A stretch of DNA of 64,000 bases from Methylobacter sp. (GTDB lineage Bacteria; Pseudomonadota; Gammaproteobacteria; Methylococcales; Methylomonadaceae): NCBI GenBank assembly GCA_030699385.1, contig JAUYMY010000024.1, forward strand, positions 62,001 to 126,000. Reading direction: 5' to 3'. Positions 54,132 through 61,314 of the stretch are shown one piece after another; the first letter of the stretch is position 1, and each line of letters starts with the position of its first letter. Position numbers and translations under genes: made by a program. The notes under the pieces are model-generated. The model worked only from the letters and a program-made list of their open reading frames with translations. It made no database searches and was not told the DNA's origin.

Positions 54132-54359
54132 ATGAAAAATTCAAAAATTGCAAAAGTTGCGTTGGCTTCTGGTGGTTTTATTTTGATGACATTAAGTGAG
54201 GCTCAAGCTGCTTTAAATGCAGGCGTGGCTACAGGTTTTACCGCGTTACAAGCTGATGCTTTGGAATTAGTTGATCTTGTCTGGCCTGTCACTATTGCCG
54301 TGACTGTCGCATTTATTATCCTCGGTCTGTTTAAACGAGCTGCTTCTAAAGCGGTTTAA
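54132..54359 (+). CDS. Major coat protein, pVIII-like
   Basis: A 75-residue precursor from ATG 54132 (ORF also open from 54093). A signal peptide ends with LSEAQA at residue 26, leaving 49 residues: ALNAGVATGFTALQ with an acidic segment DALELVDL, a membrane helix VWPVTIAVTVAFIILGLF and a basic end KRAASKAV. Length, acid-helix-base order and location before the adsorption gene match the filamentous phage major coat protein (mature fd pVIII is 50 residues). Confidence 0.9.
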   Translation: MKNSKIAKVALASGGFILMTLSEAQAALNAGVATGFTALQADALELVDLVWPVTIAVTVAFIILGLFKRAASKAV

Positions 54360-54392
54360 TTAATTAATACGCCCAATATATTGGTTCCAGCA

Positions 54393-56909
54393 ATGAAAAA
54401 AAAAACTTTATTTAGTGTTTTCTCCCCATTTTTTTTAGTTTTTTTACTTTGGGCGTATTCTTCTCAAACTTTTGCTTACTGTGGCATGATTGCATCTGAT
54501 GATTCAGCAACGTGTGCTCAGAAAAATTTATCGCGGTTACAGTTTGCATATTGTATAGATAACCCGTATATGGGTGCTGTTACGATGAATTGCAGTGATA
54601 AAGAGTCGTTGTGTGCTGCGTCTCCTAATTCGCCTCAATGTTTGCCAGAGCCAGAGCCAGAGCCAACACCAACGTTGTTTCCATGTTCAGAAACTTTATG
54701 TTTTGGTCAAGGTTCAAATGTTGCATGTTTAGATGCCGAGGGCTCTCCATCGTCAAAATTTTGTCCTGTTTCCGACCCCGAACCTGAACAACCACCGTCT
54801 TTAACACCGTGTTCGATCATTGCGTGTAGCGATACCCCGCAACAATGTCTAGCGCCTGATGGCAGCACCGGTACAGCTCCAACGTGTACCGAACCAGAAC
54901 CTGAACAGCCACCTTCATTAACACCGTGCTCAATCATTGCGTGTAGCGATACGCCGCAACAGTGCTTAGCGCCTGATGGCAGCACAGGCACAGCTCCGAC
55001 GTGTACCGAACCCGAATCAGAACAACCACCGTCTTTAACGCCGTGCTCCATTATTGCGTGTAGCGATACACCGCAACAGTGCTTAGCGCCCGATGGCAGC
55101 ACCGGCACAGCTCCAACGTGTACGGCTCCACCTGACGATGGCGGCGGTACGATTCCTCCTGATGATGGTGGCGGCACAACCAATCCTCCCGATGGTGGCG
55201 GTGGCACAACTAATCCTCCCGATGGTGGCGGTGGCACAACCAATCCTCCCGATGATGGCGGTGGTACTGCTCCCGGTGATGATGGCGGTGGTACTGCTCC
55301 TGGTGATGATGGCGGCGGTACTGGTCCCGGCACTGATCCTGTTGATGGCGTTAATTCGTCATTGCCTCAGTGCGCCAATTTGATTTGTGCTAGCCTAGAT
55401 CAGCCGTGTTTAAACGGCGACAGTCAGAGCGTTAAATTAGCGTGTCCTGTGTCTTATTGTTCCGCAGGTCAAAATCCGATTACGCATAAATGTAAATTTA
55501 TTGATACTCGCGGTACAGCAATGAGTTGTTTGGACGGTTCAACCATTTACGCACCTCAAACATGCCCGTCAACATGGTACGACCAATATGTTGTCCCCGA
55601 GGACGGTCAACTTATACAGTGCAATAATGGCGATTTTGCCCTTGCTCATCGTTCCTGCTGGTTAAATTACATTGATTTGCTTTATCACGGTGACGTTGAA
55701 CATGCGTTTCGAGGAGTTAACTTTTATTTTGGTACGTCGAATTTGACGGGCATTACTTCTATTGGTCTCGGTCTTGCTAAATTTACTTTTTCGCCTAATT
55801 CGCCGACTGGTTTATTGGCTAATTTTCCGTTGATGCGTTTAACCGGTCCGAAGTCGCAATTTATGAATGTAGCTTCAACAGTGCCTACTAATTCGCTAGG
55901 TCGATCATTGGCACGATCATTTAAAGCTAATCCAACTTCGCCTTATGTATCGTCGTTTGTTGAAAAAACGGCTGCTTTAGGTTTTCCGGTTGTTGTCAAT
56001 CCGAACACTGGATTAGTTACTCCCCTTGGCTCTAATGTCTCGTTGTCGAATAATCAATTAGCTGAAATTGCTTTTTCTCTAACTAAATATTACCCGGTTA
56101 GTTTGCAACATCCTATTGCCGTTGAGCCGTTGCCGTTGCCGCTTGATGAACTTGCGGATTTTCTTTTTCCGTACGATTATCCTTGGATGCTCCCGGGTGT
56201 TAGCGGTCTTGAGGCGGATTTAAACCGGCTTTTCGGTTTAATTTATCAACCCGCGTCTAATTTTCCGTCGTTAACTCCAAGTAGCTCGTTTATTAGATTT
56301 GCTGATATTCCGTTTCCTGTCCTTGCGCCTGTTTACAGTGAAATTCCGCCGTTTCAGATTTATGATTACACGTTGTATGTGCCGGCTTTTTGGAATCGTT
56401 CGCCGATTTCCGCCACGTCCCTTCCTCCGCTTGTGACTTTTCGCCCGGATACTGCGCCTCAAAATTACATTCCGTTTTCTCCGACCGCAACACCAACACC
56501 AACGCCTACACCAACGCCTACACCAACGCCGACACCAACGCCGACACCAACGCCAACGCCGAATCCAACACCAATACCGAATCCAACGGTAACGTTGCCC
56601 ACTGTCCCAACTCTGATAGATCCGACTGTGTCCGATTATTTGCCGGTGCCTCCCACTGTTTTTACTGATACTGATGATTATTTTGGTTTTTTGCCGATGG
56701 AAAACCCGTTTGAGTTTAATGTATCTGATTATTTGCCAACAATTCCCCAAACGTCGTGCTACTACGAAATTCATCGGGTTATTTTTGGTTTTGCGTTTGA
56801 TTTTGCGCCGTGTGTACCGCTTCAACCGCTCCGGGCTGTTTTACAGTGGGCTTTTGCTGTTTTGACTGCTTGGGCTTGTTTTCTTTTGATTTTTAGAACT
56901 AATTTATAA
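54393..56909 (+). CDS. Adsorption/minor coat protein, pIII/TspB-like
   Basis: An 838-residue virion-tip protein from ATG 54393 (a TTG at 54381 is less likely). A signal peptide (LFSVFSPFFLVFLLWAYSSQTFA) is followed by a Cys-rich receptor-side region, three near-identical 39-residue units (54786-55127; unit core SLTPCSIIACSDTPQQCLAP), then a Gly/Asp/Pro-rich linker (DDGGG and DGGGG units) like M13 pIII glycine linkers. A C-terminal domain with a Thr-Pro run (56487-56575) ends in a hydrophobic anchor (LQWAFAVLTAWACFLLIF) after two cysteines. The end resembles neisserial TspB-type proteins. It probably binds the host receptor and mediates entry. Confidence 0.82.
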   Translation: MKKKTLFSVFSPFFLVFLLWAYSSQTFAYCGMIASDDSATCAQKNLSRLQFAYCIDNPYMGAVTMNCSDKESLCAASPNSPQCLPEPEPEPTPTLFPCSETLCFGQGSNVACLDAEGSPSSKFCPVSDPEPEQPPSLTPCSIIACSDTPQQCLAPDGSTGTAPTCTEPEPEQPPSLTPCSIIACSDTPQQCLAPDGSTGTAPTCTEPESEQPPSLTPCSIIACSDTPQQCLAPDGSTGTAPTCTAPPDDGGGTIPPDDGGGTTNPPDGGGGTTNPPDGGGGTTNPPDDGGGTAPGDDGGGTAPGDDGGGTGPGTDPVDGVNSSLPQCANLICASLDQPCLNGDSQSVKLACPVSYCSAGQNPITHKCKFIDTRGTAMSCLDGSTIYAPQTCPSTWYDQYVVPEDGQLIQCNNGDFALAHRSCWLNYIDLLYHGDVEHAFRGVNFYFGTSNLTGITSIGLGLAKFTFSPNSPTGLLANFPLMRLTGPKSQFMNVASTVPTNSLGRSLARSFKANPTSPYVSSFVEKTAALGFPVVVNPNTGLVTPLGSNVSLSNNQLAEIAFSLTKYYPVSLQHPIAVEPLPLPLDELADFLFPYDYPWMLPGVSGLEADLNRLFGLIYQPASNFPSLTPSSSFIRFADIPFPVLAPVYSEIPPFQIYDYTLYVPAFWNRSPISATSLPPLVTFRPDTAPQNYIPFSPTATPTPTPTPTPTPTPTPTPTPTPTPNPTPIPNPTVTLPTVPTLIDPTVSDYLPVPPTVFTDTDDYFGFLPMENPFEFNVSDYLPTIPQTSCYYEIHRVIFGFAFDFAPCVPLQPLRAVLQWAFAVLTAWACFLLIFRTNL
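54786..55127 (+). repeat. Three tandem 117-base in-frame repeats in the adsorption gene
   Basis: Units begin at GAACAACCACCG-type sequence at 54786, 54903 and 55020, exactly 117 bases apart, encoding almost identical 39-residue Cys-containing modules. Differences between copies are mostly synonymous. A diverged unit precedes them (residues around SETLCFGQG), and another follows the Gly-rich linker. Confidence 0.9.
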
Positions 56910-56918
56910 AGGTGATTT

Positions 56919-57248
56919 ATGGGTGTTTTATTCGGCGTTTTGATGAATTTTTTAGTCGATCAATTCGGAAAACTGTTTTTACATTCTGCGTTTAAAATTG
57001 CGATAACGTTGTTATTTATATCGTTGGTTGTTGCCGCTATTGTTGCGTATGTTTCGACGTTTGGCACAATTGTTAACGGCATAGCTCAATCTGTCCCGGA
57101 AATCGTTCATGGTGTCTGGGGCTGGGTAATGCCACCAAACACAAATATTTGTCTGTTTGCGCTTTTTTCCTGCGTTATGCTGCGTTTTGTTACCCGTCAG
57201 TATTTATTGCTCATGAATAATCGTTTTCGTGCGGCCATATCCAATTAA
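56919..57248 (+). CDS. Minor coat protein, pVI/DUF2523-like
   Basis: A 109-residue membrane protein with three hydrophobic helices (LFGVLMNFLV, IAITLLFISLVVAAIVAYV, and ICLFALFSCVMLRFV) and a basic C-terminus. Size and position between the adsorption gene and Zot match the DUF2523/pVI-like proteins that cap the virion. AAAGGTG upstream is the ribosome-binding site. Confidence 0.8.
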   Translation: MGVLFGVLMNFLVDQFGKLFLHSAFKIAITLLFISLVVAAIVAYVSTFGTIVNGIAQSVPEIVHGVWGWVMPPNTNICLFALFSCVMLRFVTRQYLLLMNNRFRAAISN

Positions 57249-57266
57249 CGTAACGGATAACGAAAA

Positions 57267-58631
57267 ATGCCGGGTTGGATAATACAAGGTGTTCGTGGTG
57301 AAGGTAAATCTCTGGCCGCTGTTGGTAAAATCAAAGAGTACATGCAAAAGGGCAGGCCGGTTGCTACTAACCTGACTCTTTTCTTGGATAAATTTTTGCC
57401 AGAAGATAATGCGGTTATTTCGTACCGGCTTCCAGATCATCCAAGACTCGAAGATTTGCAGCTTTTGCCCCCGGCTTATGATCCAAAATACAAGGGCGAA
57501 GATAAAAATGGCCTGCTTGTGCTTGATGAGTTGGGAACGTGGCTAAACTCACGCAACTGGAACGACAAAAAGCGGTTAGAGTTGTTAAATTGGCTTTTTC
57601 TCAGCCGTAAAGATCACTGGGACTTAATTTTGTTAGCGCAAGATCATGAAATGATAGACGCCCAGGTGCGGACTACTTTATGTGATTATCTAGTCCAGGC
57701 GTCGCGTTTAGATCGGCAAAAAATTCCCTACTTGGCATCTACGCTTAAATTTTTTGGTCTTAATTCGATGATGCCGCGCATTCATCGCTATCATGTCTAT
57801 TATGGTTTATCGACCAATCAGCCGCCGGTCGAAACGTGGTCATTTACTGGTAGGGATTTTTACGATGGTTACGACACCAATCAGAAATTTTTAAACGGTC
57901 AAGAGGCATTGAATGGCACCTTGGTTGATATGCGCGCTACTTATTCTAACATTCCGGTAAATTATTTAACTCGACGTATTTTTGTTGACCGGCTACAACT
58001 CAAAATTGACCAATTAAGGGCAGGGCAGGGCAAGGATTCGGCACAAATGGCAAAAAAAACATCATCTGCCGAAGTCGGCTATTTAAAAATTGGTTTACTC
58101 GTTATTGCTTTGCTTGTGTTTATGGGCTGGCGTTTTTTCTCCGGTGGTTTTTCTATTCCTAAGCCCACCTCCGTTGATCTTCCGCCTGTTTCGGCTCCTG
58201 TTCCTGCTCCTCTTCCGGTAACTGTCCAGCCAGTTGTCGAAGTTAAAAAAGATAAGGAGTCTGCGCCCGTTTATAAAGCCGTTCAGACTAATTATTTTAT
58301 CGAGCATCTGCTTAAACAGTATCGTCCTCGACTGTCTGTCACTGCCTATTCGCAGGAAATGGGCATAGTTGGTAATATTGATTTTTACGATAACGGTGCC
58401 TTGGTTGAGTCTTATGGCATCAAAGAACTTCACGCTTTAGGCGTTACATTGTTGCGAAAACCCTATGGCGTTGATCTGATCTATGACAATAAAAGTTTTA
58501 TTGTTACCGCGTGGCGTTTGCCAAAAGCTTCGTCTTCGTCTTCTTCTTCTTCTTCTTCTTCGCCCGTTGTTGTTTCTAAAGTGTCACCGGTTCACCAATC
58601 TGACCCGGTGACAGACAAGCTTTATCATTAA
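57267..58631 (+). CDS. Zot-family phage assembly ATPase (pI-like)
   Basis: Inner-membrane ATPase that drives extrusion of filamentous phage through the envelope. The 454 residues have Walker A GVRGEGKS at 8-15, Walker B LLVLDELG at 83-90, and one membrane helix near 272-291 (YLKIGLLVIALLVFMGWRFF) dividing a cytoplasmic ATPase from a periplasmic C-terminal part. Near the C-terminus is a run of serines coded by TCT/TTC triplets (about 58531-58561). No secretin gene is nearby, so a host secretin is probably used. Confidence 0.92.
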   Translation: MPGWIIQGVRGEGKSLAAVGKIKEYMQKGRPVATNLTLFLDKFLPEDNAVISYRLPDHPRLEDLQLLPPAYDPKYKGEDKNGLLVLDELGTWLNSRNWNDKKRLELLNWLFLSRKDHWDLILLAQDHEMIDAQVRTTLCDYLVQASRLDRQKIPYLASTLKFFGLNSMMPRIHRYHVYYGLSTNQPPVETWSFTGRDFYDGYDTNQKFLNGQEALNGTLVDMRATYSNIPVNYLTRRIFVDRLQLKIDQLRAGQGKDSAQMAKKTSSAEVGYLKIGLLVIALLVFMGWRFFSGGFSIPKPTSVDLPPVSAPVPAPLPVTVQPVVEVKKDKESAPVYKAVQTNYFIEHLLKQYRPRLSVTAYSQEMGIVGNIDFYDNGALVESYGIKELHALGVTLLRKPYGVDLIYDNKSFIVTAWRLPKASSSSSSSSSSSPVVVSKVSPVHQSDPVTDKLYH

Positions 58632-58637
58632 TTTTTA

Positions 58638-59570
58638 TTATTGTATTAATTGTTCTGGTTTGACCTTTATTTTTTCTTTTGGTTTGATTTCTTTCCACGC
58701 CGATAACTGACCGTCTAACATGGCTGTTTTTTCGATTAATGACCGGTTTTCTTTAATCAATCGGCTGTTTTCATCTACAACGACATTAATGCGCATTTTT
58801 TCCTGCTCTAAATCACTTTCTAATAAATTTATTTTATTTGCGTGTCCATTGAGTTTTTCCTTTAAATTATCATTGTTTTTTAAGGTTTTTTCTTTTTCTT
58901 GTTTTAATAATTGGTTTTCTGATTCAAGTTGTTCTGCTTTTAGTTCAAACCTTTTTATTTCTTCGTTGAGTGATTGATTTGTTTTTTGTTGGTCTAATAA
59001 AGCTGTATTAACAAAATCAAATTGCTTTTCTTTTTCGTGAAGTTTTTCTTCGTACACGGCTATTTTTATCATAGCTTGATTTTTTTCTTCATGTTCTGCT
59101 TCTATTTTTTTTAAAAATTCCGTTTGTTTATTGTCATGATCTTTTTGCATTGCTTCGATTTGGTTTTCTAGTGCCTCAATCTGTTTGCTTTGTTCTTCAC
59201 TAAACGCTTCGGCTTCGGCTATTTTCTCAACGGCTTTTAATTCAGCTTGGTGCAAAGCATCACGTTGGCTTTTGATTTCTTGTTCTGCTAGTTCTTGCGA
59301 TTCCGTCCAAACCTTAATAATCATGAGTTCGGCTGCTTTTTTTAGCGTATCCGGCAGTATGGCCAAAGCGGGCAGGGTGGCCGCTTGTATATCTGCTTGA
59401 TCCCAAGTCTTTAAAAAATTGGTAATAGTTGTTAATGAGCCCCGGCCAAGGAATTTATAAACCTCGATACTGCTGGGACGAATGCCGGATTCTTTTAGCT
59501 CTTCTGCGGCTGCGTGTACTTCTTCTTCACTGAGTCTTTTGGCTTTGTTGATTTGGCTAACGTTGTTCAT
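58638..59570 (-). CDS. KfrA-like DNA-binding coiled-coil protein
   Basis: A 310-residue protein on the strand opposite to the structural genes. Residues 10-60 match a KfrA-type N-terminal DNA-binding domain (LSEEEVHAAAEEL, IRPSSIEVYKFLGRGSLTTI); residues 95-295 are one long alpha-helical coiled coil (many EQ/EK heptads, e.g. KQIEALENQIEAMQ). KfrA proteins are plasmid-encoded autorepressors linked with partition and form filaments on operator arrays. Its start faces an AT-rich operator-like array and a divergent promoter. Having it in an inovirus is unusual. Confidence 0.82.
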   Translation of the reverse strand: MNNVSQINKAKRLSEEEVHAAAEELKESGIRPSSIEVYKFLGRGSLTTITNFLKTWDQADIQAATLPALAILPDTLKKAAELMIIKVWTESQELAEQEIKSQRDALHQAELKAVEKIAEAEAFSEEQSKQIEALENQIEAMQKDHDNKQTEFLKKIEAEHEEKNQAMIKIAVYEEKLHEKEKQFDFVNTALLDQQKTNQSLNEEIKRFELKAEQLESENQLLKQEKEKTLKNNDNLKEKLNGHANKINLLESDLEQEKMRINVVVDENSRLIKENRSLIEKTAMLDGQLSAWKEIKPKEKIKVKPEQLIQ

Positions 59571-59604
59571 GTTTTTTGCTCCAATTAAGTTTGATGACAG
59601 GTTT

Positions 59605-59764
59605 ATTATCGTTTATATAAGGCCATGCGTCAAGCGTTATTATCATAATTATCATAATTATCACATTACAGTTATGATAATTATCATATTACGATAATAT
59701 CATATTATGATAATATGATAATTATCATAATTAATTTGACAAAAACAGTATAACGCTTTAAACT
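59605..59764. promoter_or_regulatory. Divergent promoters flanking an AT-rich palindromic array
   Basis: The centre (59640-59735) is built from repeated TTATCAT/ATGATAA units and GATAATTATC palindromes. On the plus side TTGACA (59736-59741), a 17-base spacer and TAAACT (59759-59764) point to the DUF29 gene. On the minus side TTGACG (59628-59633), a 17-base spacer and GATAAT (59605-59610) point to kfrA. AAGCGTTAT at 59632 and its complement ATAACGCTT at 59750 bracket the array. The layout is that of an autorepressed divergent switch; KfrA is the obvious candidate binder. Confidence 0.8.
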
Positions 59765-59796
59765 ACACATGATCTTAAAAAAAACAGGGGTTAATT

Positions 59797-60225
59797 ATGA
59801 TTCACTACGAACAGGATTTTTACGGTTGGACTCAAGAACAGGCGGCATTGCTGAGGGCAGGGCGGTTAACCGATCTGGATATAGATAATTTGATAGAGGA
59901 AGTGGAAACAATGGGCAGAAGTGAAAAACGCGCGTTAGAAAGTCGGCTGTCTGTTCTTCTGCTTCACATGCTTAAATGGCATTATCAACCGGCTAGGCGT
60001 GGTAATAGCTGGAGTTATACCATCATTGAACAGCGGTTAAAGTTCCAAAAAGTTCTAAAACAGAATCCCGGATTAAAGTCTGAGATTGCCGCAATTTTGG
60101 CGGATGCTTACGAATACGCAGCTTTAAAGGCAGCTCATGAGACTGGCTTGCGCCCGGACATTTTCCCCAATCAGTGCCCGTGGAATTTGGAACAGCTTAT
60201 TGATAAGACATTTTTCCCAGATTAA
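59797..60225 (+). CDS. DUF29 family protein
   Basis: A 142-residue protein of the DUF29 family (YEQDFYGWTQEQAALLRAGRL near the start, DNLIEEVETMGRSEKR, LLHMLKWHYQP). Its function is unknown. It is read from the divergent promoter whose -35 box abuts the AT-rich array, so it is probably controlled together with kfrA. It is not known as a core phage gene and is likely accessory. Confidence 0.85.
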   Translation: MIHYEQDFYGWTQEQAALLRAGRLTDLDIDNLIEEVETMGRSEKRALESRLSVLLLHMLKWHYQPARRGNSWSYTIIEQRLKFQKVLKQNPGLKSEIAAILADAYEYAALKAAHETGLRPDIFPNQCPWNLEQLIDKTFFPD

Positions 60226-60235
60226 GGGGGTGGGT

Positions 60236-60388
60236 ATGTCTGTTTATTTTTGTCAGCGTTGTCATTTTCCTTTTTATCACCGTTCAATTGGTCGCACACC
60301 GCTTTTTTGCTCAAATGCTTGTAGGCAAGCTAATTATCGTCAGCGTCAAGCGTTACGAAATGCCGGCTTGGTGTCTAAGATCGGTTAG
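60236..60388 (+). CDS. Small zinc-finger-like protein, copy 2
   Basis: A 50-residue protein from ATG 60236, preceded by AAGGGGG. It reads FCQRCHFPF then LFCSNACRQANYRQRQ, i.e. CxxC, CxxxC and a basic helix with R-Q-x-x-Y-R-Q-R. It is related to the proteins at 51648 and 61315. It follows the DUF29 gene by 10 bases and is probably co-transcribed. Confidence 0.75.
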   Translation: MSVYFCQRCHFPFYHRSIGRTPLFCSNACRQANYRQRQALRNAGLVSKIG

Positions 60389-60820
60389 GTTTGTTACGAA
60401 TTGCCGGCTCTTATTTTTACGCGCCGTAAGCGCGACTTCATGCGCTCGTTAGCCGTATGATAAAGCGCAATTATGGGAGCGCTGGCCTTTGGCCATTAAA
60501 CTATAAAAAAAGTGAGCGCAGCGACTTCTTCGCGTGTTGAATGGCTGATCGCGCAACTTCCACGATATAACGCAAGTTTCGAACCCGGCTGTGCCATTCA
60601 TCACCCTAATTAAATCGCTTTAAATCTGCACTTAACACAACAGTCGCCAGCGAAGCAGGCAGCGTCGATGATATAAGCCAATTTCCGTAACGCGTTACAT
60701 AAAAAACGGATTGATTCGTTTTTTCTCAATCTGACTTGACCGCTTTATTTTCCTGGCTTGGGAAGGGTTAATTAACAGCGTTATCCCCAAAAACTGGGGA
60801 TAACTTGAAAGCCGTGCGGG
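60389..60820. other. Inovirus intergenic region with hairpins (candidate origin/packaging region)
   Basis: No gene longer than a few dozen codons is convincing. It contains GTAACGCGTTAC (a perfect palindrome at 60688-60699), AAAAAACG-8-CGTTTTTT (60701-60724, terminator-like), and GTTATCCCCA-5-TGGGGATAAC (60780-60804). Inovirus genomes normally hold replication origins and a packaging hairpin in such a gap, and this one lies between converging operons. The assignment is inferred from structure only. Confidence 0.45.
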
Positions 60821-61183
60821 CTAGCGCTTGAGTAATTTTCGCGTTATTTTGAATAGCCCGGCCAGGCTATATAGTTGATGAATTTCTGCTTCTAATTTCG
60901 TGACTCTTTCAGCTTCACGCCGGGCATTAAGCAAGTTTTCTGGTTTCCAGCGTATTTTTTTATGTACCAGGGCACCTCGGCTAAAGATCCAGCCGTCCCA
61001 GCCGGGCGCGTTGATATTTTTCTTATCCCATAAAAGCAAAAGGCGCTCTGCCATAATGGGAGCGCCTTCTTTGTCCATCCTTTTGATTTCCGACACGTCA
61101 ACGCCGAGTAAATCGGCGGCTTGTTGTTCATTGGGGATTATCTTATTGCGGGTGTGGTAAAAACTTGTTTTCTTGACTGCCAT
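60821..61183 (-). CDS. Inovirus protein, DUF3653-like, possible DNA-binding
   Basis: A 120-residue basic protein. The N-terminal part (NEQQAADLLGVDVSEIKRMDKEG) looks like a helix-turn-helix, and GWDGWIFSRGALVHKK resembles the small DUF3653-type phage proteins. It starts at ATG 61183; the reverse frame that continues the repressor through the circular attP overlaps its first 41 bases. In the prophage its only upstream DNA is attR and the neighbouring element. Function unknown; regulatory role possible. Confidence 0.6.
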   Translation of the reverse strand: MAVKKTSFYHTRNKIIPNEQQAADLLGVDVSEIKRMDKEGAPIMAERLLLLWDKKNINAPGWDGWIFSRGALVHKKIRWKPENLLNARREAERVTKLEAEIHQLYSLAGLFKITRKLLKR

Positions 61184-61265
61184 TTTTTCGATTCCGGTTT
61201 ATTAAAACCGAGCCCGCTGCAATTAGCACGCCGCCTAAAATGCCCACATTGTCTATTTTACATAA
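61143..61265 (-). other. Out-of-place 3' extension of the repressor frame
   Basis: On the minus strand the frame TTA-TGT-AAA enters from the XerD arm of the right att site and stays open for 38 codons to TAA 61143-61145. It encodes K-I-D-N, a hydrophobic segment VGILGGVLIAAGSVLI, the basic stretch NRNRKNG and a tail ending FLPHPQ. It has no start in the prophage. When the phage is circular, this frame continues the repressor from G-V-H-C-I-L-C. The chromosomal XerD arm differs by T for A, giving TAA instead of AAA. Confidence 0.78.
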
Positions 61266-61282
61266 TATACATTATGCGAAGT
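61255..61282. other. attR: dif-like site (phage XerD arm, chromosomal-type XerC arm)
   Basis: On the plus strand: ATTTTACATAA (61255-61265), core TATACA (61266-61271), then TTATGCGAAGT (61272-61282). The XerC-side arm matches the E. coli dif arm at 8 of 11 positions, while the XerD-side arm has one change from the consensus. Combining its right arm with the left arm of attL rebuilds a site that matches E. coli dif at 25 of 28 positions, as expected after insertion into dif. Confidence 0.92.
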
Positions 61283-61314
61283 TTTTTATTGGGCGGTTTG
61301 GCGGCTGTTTTTCG

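Larger units (their letters stand above)
50923..61282 (+). mobile_element. Filamentous prophage (inovirus) integrated at dif
   Basis: About 10.3 kb between two dif-like sites in the same orientation. The gene order is that of an inovirus: repressor (minus strand), early genes, replication protein, ssDNA-binding candidate, two tiny membrane proteins, pVIII-like major coat, pIII-like adsorption protein, pVI-like protein, Zot assembly ATPase, then accessory genes. No integrase or transposase is present, which fits the known use of host XerC/XerD by CTXphi-like and Xf-like phages. All core modules seem intact. The element is AT-richer than the flanking chromosome. Confidence 0.93.

Noticed and set aside
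54786-55127. Evenly spaced repeats that could suggest a CRISPR array
   Set aside because: Units are 117 bases, contiguous, without unique spacers, in frame, and no cas genes exist nearby.
54707-55333. 208-residue minus-strand frame rich in PPPSSGG
   Set aside because: It is the antisense image of the Gly-rich and 117-base repeats in the adsorption gene; no ribosome-binding site and no sensible fold.
56271-56825. 184-residue minus-strand Arg/Trp-rich frame
   Set aside because: Antisense shadow of the Thr-Pro run; repeat-driven composition only.
50923-61282. Phage integrase or transposase
   Set aside because: No tyrosine or serine recombinase or DDE frame is present; the dif sites explain integration through host XerC/XerD.
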